NCBI RefSeq assembly: GCF_028278985.1
Contig: NZ_JANQTA010000007.1
Coordinates: 1-46,530, forward strand
Length of the DNA stretch: 46,530 bases
Source: Candidatus Nitrosopumilus sp.
GTDB taxonomy: Archaea > Thermoproteota > Nitrososphaeria > Nitrososphaerales > Nitrosopumilaceae
Direction: 5' to 3'
Shown: positions 1-7,249 of the stretch, in pieces
Layout of the letters: the number at the start of each line of letters is the position of its first letter
How positions within the stretch are numbered: the first letter of the stretch is position 1
Position numbers and translations under genes: made by a program
The notes under the pieces: model-generated
What the model saw: only the letters and a program-made list of their open reading frames with translations
The model's database searches: none
What the model was told of the DNA's origin: nothing

Positions 1-324
1 GACCTTACAGAAACACTCGAGTTTGTTGACGATATCGACAGAACAATCTCAGTCGACCTTACAGAAACCATTGAATTCGTAGACAACGTAGAGAGAACAC
101 TCACAGTTGACCTTACAGAAACACTCGAGTTTGTTGATGACATTAACAGAAACATCCCAGTCACATTAACCGAAACACTCGAGTTTGTTGACGATATCGA
201 CAGAACATTCACAGTAGACCTTACAGAAACACTCGAGTTTGTTGACGATATCGACAGAACATTCACAGTCAACCTTACAGAAACAATCGAGTTTGTAGAC
301 AACGTAGAGAGAACACTAATTGCA
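1..324 (+). repeat. Six in-frame 54-bp tandem repeats
   Basis: Units start at 1, 55, 109, 163, 217 and 271, each exactly 54 bp (18 codons). A degenerate seventh (325-378) and perhaps eighth copy decay into unique sequence. Units 1, 4 and 5 are nearly identical in DNA, sharing an XhoI-type CTCGAG and an EcoRV-type GATATC. Units 2 and 6 form a second subtype (EFVDNVERT). Codons end in C or G more often here than in neighbouring genes. The array continues beyond the left edge. Confidence 0.93.
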
Positions 325-2646
325 TCAATTTCACTTGTAGAAACTTTGAGCTTAATTGATAATGTTGATACAGAACATGATGCAACAACTACACTAATTG
401 AAACTCTTACATTTACAGCAAGTGCTACTGGATTAGCAAATCTAGGTATTGATCAAATCTTAATTGAAGATGACCAACCAGCTGTAGCTATCACTGATGA
501 TAATAAAGAATTAGTAATTACATCTACAGATATTGCACTTGAGACAATTGAATTAGTTAATGCCGATGATGTAGTAATGAACTATACTCTAGTTCAAACT
601 GGAAATACCGTTACAATTGATAATGGTTGGACTGCATCATCTGATCTTGATGCAAGTGTAACATCCTTTGATGTAGAAGTTACAGTTGCTGATTCCACCG
701 TAGTTACAGGACCTACTGGTTGGAACGGATTATTGAACTTACCAACATTAACTTCTGTGGCTCCTGCTGATACAAGCGATGTAACATATGATGATGTCAC
801 TTCTATTGAAATTGGTCTTTCTGCAGATGAACTAACATTTGATGAGCCAATTAGAATTGAGTTTAAGGGTGATGGTGGTGATAAGGGATTTGTGGCATTC
901 TTCAAACGTGCAGGTGATTCTACTGTAACATTTATCGATAAGACTTGTGATGCTGATAATCTAGCTACTGTTGATGCACAACTTGGAACTTCAGATCAAT
1001 GTAAAATTGATGATGGTACTGATCTAATCGTATGGACTACCCACTTTACATCATTTGGTGATGCAAGAAGTAGCAGATCTAGTAGCTCTGGTGATAGTGG
1101 TTCTAGTAGCTCTGGAGGTTCCGGTGGCGGTAGCGGCGGTGGCGGCGGTGGCGGCGCCAGCAGTGGATTTGCAGGAATCTTGGAGACTCCATTGTCAATT
1201 AATGAAGTATCATATGACAAATGTGACGAAAACATGGTAAGAATTCTTGTATCTAGCGATGCAGAGTTACCCCCAACTGTTACATTATACACTGCAAAAC
1301 TTGGAACTGTACAAGCAACATTAGCTGAATCACAACCATTTGCTGAAAGTAACCAAATTACAAATATTGACAAATATGTCTATGAAGCACCTTTGGCAGA
1401 AGACGAATTGTTCTTTACTGTTAGAGTTACTGAAATAGGAACTGATGGTCAACAAAATACTGTACAAACAATAATTCATGCAGATGAATGTTCTGAGTCA
1501 ATTACTGTTGTAGATGCTCCAACAGATGAACAAGAAATTACAATCGATAGACCAAGAATATTTGATACCAAATTCCAAATTGGTTCAGGTGAAAAACAAA
1601 AGAGTTCCATTGAATCTGTATTATATCTAGACAAGCAAGATCTTACTGTTTCAGCAATTGTTGATAGCAAATCATTACTAAAACGTGTTGAACTTAGAAC
1701 AGTTCCATTAGGCGAATTAGATCAAAACTATATTGCAATGAGAATGAATGTTACTGCAATAGATGTATCTAATACATCATACATTGTTACAGCAACATTA
1801 CCATCATACTTTATGGTTGAACCTGGTCTCAAATACTGGATTCATGTTCTTGATGACGAAGGCTATACTGTTGATTCTAGACCATATGAAATTGGAGTAA
1901 AACCAACTAAATTATCAAATGTTTCAGTAGAAATGGATGTTCCAACAGTAAAGGCAGCAGGATCTTCAATTACTTCAGAAGTCTATGTATTTACTAACAA
2001 TGCACCAGCATACGGTAAAGTATCATTAATTGCTGATGGAAAAGTTGTATCAGAAAGAGCACAATTCTTTGATCTTGGCCAAACTAAGGTTACCTTTGAT
2101 TGGAATGTTCCAGAGTCTGACTCATACTCTAGAAATGAATTACAAGGAAAAGTAGAATTGTATGATTCTAGTATCAGTACTTCATCAGCAGTAATTCATA
2201 GTCATCCAAAGACACTATCAATGCCAGCATCTGAATTGGCATCACTTGGATTAATTGAGATTGATGGACAATTGATTGCAGAGCCAGCATTATTGTATTC
2301 ATCTAATTCTGATGATAACATGCAATTCCGTATCACGGATCCACAAGGCCAATGTGTTATTGGTGGAACCGATGATTGTACAATTAATGAAAGCACTAAG
2401 GATAATCGTGGAGGTCTAACTAGTATCATGTATGGTGATCAAGTTCTCAGAGTAAGATACAGTGGAGCAGAGAATGCACTAGAAAGATTCTCAATTACAT
2501 CTATTGATCCAATTACCCAACCATGGACAGTCACATTAGAAACAACTGATGAAAGCATGTTACAAGAAGCACATGCAACATCTGAACCAATTGTCAAAGT
2601 GAAATACAGATATCACTCTGAAACAATAACTGTATTCTCAAATTAA
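1..2646 (+). CDS. Large repeat-bearing cell-surface protein (5' end outside window)
   Basis: The reading frame is open from the first base, so this is the C-terminal 881 residues of a longer protein; the first in-frame ATG (346) lies inside the repeat region and is probably not the true start. The visible order is: 18-residue repeats of the type DLTETLEFVDDIDRT (1-324, degenerate to about 400), a Thr/Val/Asp-rich beta-type region, a Ser/Gly linker (about 1066-1170), then a long region resembling stacked Ig-like beta domains. The stretch ending IVWTTHFTSF before the linker resembles the end of a ZU5-like module. Cysteines are few and no C-terminal membrane anchor is seen. Composition (acidic, Thr/Ser-rich, repetitive) fits an exported S-layer-associated or adhesive protein. 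Export is inferred, since any signal peptide is outside the window. The specific function is unknown. Confidence 0.7.
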   Translation, partial: DLTETLEFVDDIDRTISVDLTETIEFVDNVERTLTVDLTETLEFVDDINRNIPVTLTETLEFVDDIDRTFTVDLTETLEFVDDIDRTFTVNLTETIEFVDNVERTLIASISLVETLSLIDNVDTEHDATTTLIETLTFTASATGLANLGIDQILIEDDQPAVAITDDNKELVITSTDIALETIELVNADDVVMNYTLVQTGNTVTIDNGWTASSDLDASVTSFDVEVTVADSTVVTGPTGWNGLLNLPTLTSVAPADTSDVTYDDVTSIEIGLSADELTFDEPIRIEFKGDGGDKGFVAFFKRAGDSTVTFIDKTCDADNLATVDAQLGTSDQCKIDDGTDLIVWTTHFTSFGDARSSRSSSSGDSGSSSSGGSGGGSGGGGGGGASSGFAGILETPLSINEVSYDKCDENMVRILVSSDAELPPTVTLYTAKLGTVQATLAESQPFAESNQITNIDKYVYEAPLAEDELFFTVRVTEIGTDGQQNTVQTIIHADECSESITVVDAPTDEQEITIDRPRIFDTKFQIGSGEKQKSSIESVLYLDKQDLTVSAIVDSKSLLKRVELRTVPLGELDQNYIAMRMNVTAIDVSNTSYIVTATLPSYFMVEPGLKYWIHVLDDEGYTVDSRPYEIGVKPTKLSNVSVEMDVPTVKAAGSSITSEVYVFTNNAPAYGKVSLIADGKVVSERAQFFDLGQTKVTFDWNVPESDSYSRNELQGKVELYDSSISTSSAVIHSHPKTLSMPASELASLGLIEIDGQLIAEPALLYSSNSDDNMQFRITDPQGQCVIGGTDDCTINESTKDNRGGLTSIMYGDQVLRVRYSGAENALERFSITSIDPITQPWTVTLETTDESMLQEAHATSEPIVKVKYRYHSETITVFSN
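1066..1170 (+). repeat. Ser/Gly low-complexity linker in the surface protein
   Basis: A run of Ser and Gly codons moves from Ser-rich to nearly pure Gly (GGC/GGT), a strikingly GC-rich patch in AT-rich DNA. It separates two folded-looking regions and probably acts as a flexible hinge. Its antisense reads as poly-proline, which creates a spurious reverse reading frame. Confidence 0.85.
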
Positions 2647-2650
2647 TTTT

Positions 2651-4108
2651 TTATGGATAAGAAATTGAATCTACAATAGTTGAATCTAAATCAGATATTT
2701 TGATTCTTTTTTGTTCCATACTATCTCGCATTCTAATTGTAACAGTATCATCTTCTAATGTTTGATGATCTACGGTAATTGCAAATGGAGATCCAATTTC
2801 GTCTAATCTTCTATATCTTCTACCAATGGCACCTGAATGATCCAAAAATGCATCACACTTTCTTTTAATTTGAAGATAAATCTCATCGGTTTTTTCTTTC
2901 AACCCATCTTTTTTTACTAAAGATAACATTCCTACATGAACTGGTGACAAGTATGGTTTTAGCGCTAAAACAATTCGCTCGTGCTCTTTGTCATCCTTCA
3001 AACTATGTTCTAAAATTGTGTACAAACTTCTATCAATCCCCATTGAAATTTCAAAAACATGTGGAAGTACTTTCTCATCATTATCCATCACTTCAAATTT
3101 CTCCTTACTTTTCTTAGCGTGACTAGACAAGTCATAATCTGATCTATAGTTACATGCAACCAATTCAAGCCAACCTATCGTAGTCTCAACCTCAAAATCA
3201 AAAGCAACTTCAGCATAGAATGCCTTTTCTTTATCACCTAATTTCCTAAACCTGCTTTTTTCAACATCAATTCCTGTTTTTTCATAAAACTCCATTAAAA
3301 TTCCAAGATAGTATGCAACAAACTTGTTAGGAACAGTTCCAGATTCAATGGCCTCTTTGCAGGTCATTGAAATTGGGTTTCCATCTGTTTGGATTCGAAT
3401 AACTGTATTTTCTATTTCAGAAAATCTATCCATTACATCTAATTTTCCTGGATTGCAAAAAACTTCAATTTCTGCCTGGTAAAATTCTCTTAATCGTAGT
3501 AAACTCTGTCTTGGCGCAATTTCATTTCTAAAACTTTTTCCTACTTGCGCAATTCCTAATGGCAATTTACCTCTCATAGTTTTAAACAATCTTGGAAAAT
3601 CAACAAAGATTGATTGACATGTTTCTGGTCTAAGATATGCTTCTTCTTCTTCAGGACCAATTCCTACTTTAAACATCATATTGAAATTTTTAGTTTTATC
3701 AAAATCCCCTTTGCACTTTGGACATTTGATATTGTTTTGAGTAATTGCATTATCAAATTCTTCTAAATCTGCGCTTTCTGGTATTTCAATTTGAGCGATG
3801 TCTGCAATTGTCTTGTCTGCTCTGAATGTGGAATTACATTTTTTGCATTTTATGATAGGATCTGCAAAGTTACCCAAGTGTCCTGATGCTTCAAAGACTG
3901 ATTTTGACATTATCTGCGAACCATCAATTTCTAACATTCCATCTCTTCTGATTAATTCTCTTCGCCATAATTCTAAGAACTTGTTTTTCAAACTAACACC
4001 AGATGGTCCATATTCCCAAAATCCTGCTTGAGCATCTGCATATACCTCACAACTTGGAAAATAAAATCCACGCTCAAGTGCAAGTTTCATTACTGCCTCA
4101 TAATCCAT
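2651..4108 (-). CDS. glyS: Glycyl-tRNA synthetase (class II, alpha2 type)
   Basis: Charges tRNA-Gly with glycine in the cytoplasm. Seen: N-terminal FYFPSCEVYADAQAGFWEYGP typical of archaeal/eukaryotic GlyRS, two CxxC pairs (CKKC near residue 87 and CPKC near 129) in the insertion, class II motif 2 (FRNEIAPRQSLLRLREF), motif 3 (FEISMGIDRS) and a C-terminal anticodon-binding domain. Length of 485 residues is slightly short for the family. The frame can start at 4126 (MLGEIK...), but that stretch contains GGAGAG at 4115-4120, six bases before the ATG at 4108, so I chose 4108. It ends four bases after the convergent surface-protein gene. nfo lies upstream on the same strand. Confidence 0.95.
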   Translation of the reverse strand: MDYEAVMKLALERGFYFPSCEVYADAQAGFWEYGPSGVSLKNKFLELWRRELIRRDGMLEIDGSQIMSKSVFEASGHLGNFADPIIKCKKCNSTFRADKTIADIAQIEIPESADLEEFDNAITQNNIKCPKCKGDFDKTKNFNMMFKVGIGPEEEEAYLRPETCQSIFVDFPRLFKTMRGKLPLGIAQVGKSFRNEIAPRQSLLRLREFYQAEIEVFCNPGKLDVMDRFSEIENTVIRIQTDGNPISMTCKEAIESGTVPNKFVAYYLGILMEFYEKTGIDVEKSRFRKLGDKEKAFYAEVAFDFEVETTIGWLELVACNYRSDYDLSSHAKKSKEKFEVMDNDEKVLPHVFEISMGIDRSLYTILEHSLKDDKEHERIVLALKPYLSPVHVGMLSLVKKDGLKEKTDEIYLQIKRKCDAFLDHSGAIGRRYRRLDEIGSPFAITVDHQTLEDDTVTIRMRDSMEQKRIKISDLDSTIVDSISYP

Positions 4109-4114
4109 CTTAAT

Positions 4115-4120
4115 CTCTCC
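4115..4120 (-). promoter_or_regulatory. Shine-Dalgarno site deciding the glyS start
   Basis: GGAGAG on the minus strand, six bases before the ATG at 4108. It lies inside the longer frame that opens at 4126, so it argues for the downstream start. Confidence 0.6.
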
Positions 4121-4141
4121 TAACATTCATTGAATAAATTT

Positions 4142-4981
4142 CTACGCAAAATCCTTTGCAATTCTAACATTCTCAAAGTCATCTCTCTCATCATCAATTG
4201 GAGTTTCTAAAATTATTGGGATTTTTTTCTTATTGGCAAACTTTACAACTGATGAAATTCCTTTTTCACCAATTCCTCCTAAACCTAAATGATAGTGTCT
4301 ATCTAAATTACAACCCAACTCTCCTCTAGCATCATTAAGATGAAGAATTTTAAGATTCTTTAAACCAACATATTTGTCAAATTCCTCAAATGTTTCTTTA
4401 ACATTTTTTTCTGTTCTTAGATCATATCCTGCAACAAATGCATGGCACGTGTCTAAGCATACACCAAATTTCTTTGATGGTTTTAGTTGTTTGAAAATTT
4501 CTCCTAGTTGTTTAAAATCAGATCCAACAGAGTTTTTTTGCCCAGCTGTATTTTCTAGTAAAATCATTACATCGTTTTTTGTTTTTCCTGCTTCAGTTAA
4601 TCCTTTAACTAATCTTTCAATTCCTCCTTCTTCTCCAGTTCCTAAATGACTTCCGAGGTGAGTAACTAAATATGGAATTCCTAGTTGTGCACATCTTTCA
4701 ACTTCGTTAATCAGAGTTTTAAGAGATTTTTCAAAACCATCTTTTTTTGGAGTTGCAAGATTTGGCAAGTATGGCATATGTGCACAAATTGCTAGTCTGT
4801 CAATCTTACTTTCCTTTAATTTTGATTTGAAATTATCAATATCTTTTGCAGTTAGAGGTTTTGCATGCCATCCTCTTGGATTGCGCGTGAAAATTTGAAA
4901 AGCAGTGCATTCTCTTTCAACTGCATTATCAACTGCCATGTCAATTGAACCTGAAATTGATACATGACAACCAACTTTCAT
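4142..4981 (-). CDS. nfo: Endonuclease IV (AP endonuclease)
   Basis: Cleaves DNA 5' of abasic sites in base-excision repair. The 279-residue sequence is full length for the TIM-barrel family. Metal-ligand motifs are present in order: GCHVSISGS at the N-terminus, ILLENTAGQ, GVCLDTCHAF, HLNDARGELG followed by RHYHLGLG, and the C-terminal IILETP. A TATA-like box (5003-5010) sits about 26 bases before the ATG with no Shine-Dalgarno, suggesting a leaderless transcript. It is divergent from priL, and glyS follows 33 bases downstream, so the two may be co-transcribed. Confidence 0.96.
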   Translation of the reverse strand: MKVGCHVSISGSIDMAVDNAVERECTAFQIFTRNPRGWHAKPLTAKDIDNFKSKLKESKIDRLAICAHMPYLPNLATPKKDGFEKSLKTLINEVERCAQLGIPYLVTHLGSHLGTGEEGGIERLVKGLTEAGKTKNDVMILLENTAGQKNSVGSDFKQLGEIFKQLKPSKKFGVCLDTCHAFVAGYDLRTEKNVKETFEEFDKYVGLKNLKILHLNDARGELGCNLDRHYHLGLGGIGEKGISSVVKFANKKKIPIILETPIDDERDDFENVRIAKDFA

Positions 4982-5002
4982 ACTCTAAATTTCTTAAAAC
5001 AT

Positions 5003-5010
5003 AATTTAAA
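5003..5010 (-). promoter_or_regulatory. TATA-like box for nfo
   Basis: TTTAAATT on the minus strand, centred about 25.5 bases before the nfo ATG. The spacing leaves essentially no 5' UTR. A second AT-rich element (5036-5044) about 25 bases before the priL ATG could serve the divergent gene. Confidence 0.5.
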
Positions 5011-5064
5011 CCTCCATTGCCAGTTTAAAACCAGATTTTTATGTAAACTACGTAACTTACTAGT

Positions 5065-6090
5065 ATGCTAGCATTAGGACAAGATGAAATTGCAAAATAT
5101 CCCTTCTTAGCTGATGCGGGTCAATATCTTAAAGATAAAGGATTCACTCTTGAGCAGTTTGGCTCTGATCCGGATCTTAAGAATTTGATTGATAAAGCAT
5201 ATGATCGAATTCAGGTAGCAGCTGATGGTAAAATCTACAAATCCGATCTAATAGGAGATCAAGTTTCAAAAGAGGCTGCTTTACCCAGAGAAGTTTTCTC
5301 CTTTCTGTTGGCAATTGTCTTGCTAAAACTAAGTGGTATGCATACTTTGATCAAACGTTTTGCACTTGCAGAAGCAAGGCGTGCAGAAAAATATCTTGAA
5401 AAAGACTTGGCAAATATTTCAGATGAATCAAAAAAACAATTAGCAATACGAGTCATTAATGATCTTTTTTCAGTTCAAGTAGAAAAAATTGATGAGCACT
5501 TTGTAATACCAGTTTCCGATTATCTTAAACATTCAATTAATTTTCATGAAAGAGAATGGAAATTAATTAATCGACATGTAGAAGCTGGACAAGTGTTTTT
5601 AACTCCTCATGAAACAGTTAGATTAATTCGAAAAGAATTAGGAACTTACATCAATTCAAAAATTATTAATGCAAAAACTCCAACAATGATTCCAGGATTT
5701 GAGGATTCGGTTCAAAAACTTGTTTCATTATCAAAAAAATTCTCAACATTTACTGTAACTACTGGGGAATATCCACCTTGCATAAAACACGCAATTGAAG
5801 TTCTAGAAAAGGGAGAAAATCTACCACATTCAGGAAGGTTTATGCTTGCAACATTTTTGTTATCAAAAGGTCAATCTGTTGAACAAATTGCTCCGTTATT
5901 CAAAAATGCCCCTGATTATAATGAGCGTGTCACTTTGTATCAATTAAATCATTTAGCAGGTAGTTCTGGAAGTGCAACAAAATACTCTTGTCCTTCATGT
6001 GAGAAATTAAAAACACAAAGTTTGTGTTTTGCAATACCAGAATGTGACAACATCATAAGCCCATTACAATTTGGAAAGAAAAGAAAATGA
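5065..6090 (+). CDS. priL: DNA primase large subunit PriL
   Basis: Non-catalytic, iron-sulfur subunit of the archaeal/eukaryotic-type primase that makes RNA primers for replication. The 341 residues have an alpha-helical N-terminal half and the conserved C-terminal 4Fe-4S domain. Candidate cluster cysteines are C238 (YPPC), C309, C312, C321 and C327 near the end, with the family motif PHSGRFMLATFL between them. It overlaps priS by four bases (ATGA), so the two subunits are almost certainly translationally coupled and made in matched amounts. Confidence 0.95.
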   Translation: MLALGQDEIAKYPFLADAGQYLKDKGFTLEQFGSDPDLKNLIDKAYDRIQVAADGKIYKSDLIGDQVSKEAALPREVFSFLLAIVLLKLSGMHTLIKRFALAEARRAEKYLEKDLANISDESKKQLAIRVINDLFSVQVEKIDEHFVIPVSDYLKHSINFHEREWKLINRHVEAGQVFLTPHETVRLIRKELGTYINSKIINAKTPTMIPGFEDSVQKLVSLSKKFSTFTVTTGEYPPCIKHAIEVLEKGENLPHSGRFMLATFLLSKGQSVEQIAPLFKNAPDYNERVTLYQLNHLAGSSGSATKYSCPSCEKLKTQSLCFAIPECDNIISPLQFGKKRK

Positions 6091-7208
6091 ATGAATCGGA
6101 CATAAAATTTGTTGAAAGTTCATTCAAAAAATATTATTTTAATCATTTTGATTTGATTAAAGTTCCTGAGAGGACATCTGAAAGGGAATTTGGATATCAA
6201 AAATTTAATTCTGGAATGGTTAGACACATTTCCATTAAGGATGACAAAGAACTGCATCTTTTACTAATGCAAAATATTCCATCTGACGTCTACTGCTCTA
6301 ATGCCTATTATACATTCCCCAATTTACCAATGAATGAAAAAGATTGGAAAGAAGCTGATCTGATTTTTGATATTGATGCAAAGGATCTTCAATTAGAATG
6401 TAGAAATGATCATACTGTTTCAATATGTAGTGACTGTAATAAAATTTCCAAAAACTTTCAACATTGTGATAAATGTAATTCATCAAAATTAGAAAAAAAA
6501 TCCTTGCCATGCAAAACTTGTATCGATGCATCAAAAAGTGAAGCTAAAAAATTATCTAATATTCTTATTGAAGATTTCTTAATTCCAAAAGAAAACATTC
6601 AGATTTTTTTTTCTGGGAACGAGGGATTTCACGTATACGTTTACAATTCTCAATTTCAAGAAATTGGTTCACGAGAACGTTCAGAATTAGCTGATTATTT
6701 TATGCTTAATGGAGTTATTCCTGAAACATTTGGTATGAAAAAATTCAAGCCTAATCGTTCATCTTTTCCTGATTTTAATGAGAAAGGATGGAGAGGAAGA
6801 TTTTCAAAAGAAGTGTTTGGAACAAAATCTAAACGCTCAAAAATCATCTCTGAATTATTAGCTAATGGTTATTCTACTTTTCAACAAACCATTGATAATG
6901 TTTCAGAAAAAATTGGTGTAAAAATTGATCCAAACGTTACCATGGATATTCATAGAATCTTCAGACTACCTGGCTCCATAAACAGTAAAAGTGGATTTAC
7001 AAAAATTTTTTGCAAAGATTTGGCAAAATTTGATGCATATCAAGATGCTGTTTTTCTAAATGAAGAATCTGTTGAAGTCCTAGCTAATTGTCCTATTGAA
7101 TTTAGACTAAAAAACAAAAAATTTGGCCCATTCAATAATGAAAAAGTAACTGTCCCAACTTATGCTGCTGTATACATGATTTGCAAAAAACTAGCAACCA
7201 TTGCTTAA
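6087..7208 (+). CDS. priS: DNA primase small (catalytic) subunit PriS
   Basis: Catalytic primase subunit with the AEP/primase fold. Seen: the metal-binding motif I, DLIFDIDAKD (about residues 91-100), a Cys-rich zinc module (CSDC, CDKC, then CKTC) soon after it, the motif FSGNEGFHVYV carrying the conserved His, and MDIHRIFRLPGSINSKSG, a typical C-terminal primase motif. At 373 residues it is full length. It overlaps the end of priL by ATGA, as expected for the PriSL heterodimer. Confidence 0.95.
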   Translation: MNESDIKFVESSFKKYYFNHFDLIKVPERTSEREFGYQKFNSGMVRHISIKDDKELHLLLMQNIPSDVYCSNAYYTFPNLPMNEKDWKEADLIFDIDAKDLQLECRNDHTVSICSDCNKISKNFQHCDKCNSSKLEKKSLPCKTCIDASKSEAKKLSNILIEDFLIPKENIQIFFSGNEGFHVYVYNSQFQEIGSRERSELADYFMLNGVIPETFGMKKFKPNRSSFPDFNEKGWRGRFSKEVFGTKSKRSKIISELLANGYSTFQQTIDNVSEKIGVKIDPNVTMDIHRIFRLPGSINSKSGFTKIFCKDLAKFDAYQDAVFLNEESVEVLANCPIEFRLKNKKFGPFNNEKVTVPTYAAVYMICKKLATIA

Positions 7209-7249
7209 TTTTGCTGGTAAGACATTAATTTACCAAATCACAAGAAAAT

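Noticed and set aside
1-378. Regular repeats as a CRISPR array
   Set aside because: Units are contiguous, in frame and without spacers; they encode a repeating 18-residue motif.
996-1373. Reverse-strand proline-rich reading frame
   Set aside because: It is the antisense of the Ser/Gly linker; the sense frame has clear protein structure.
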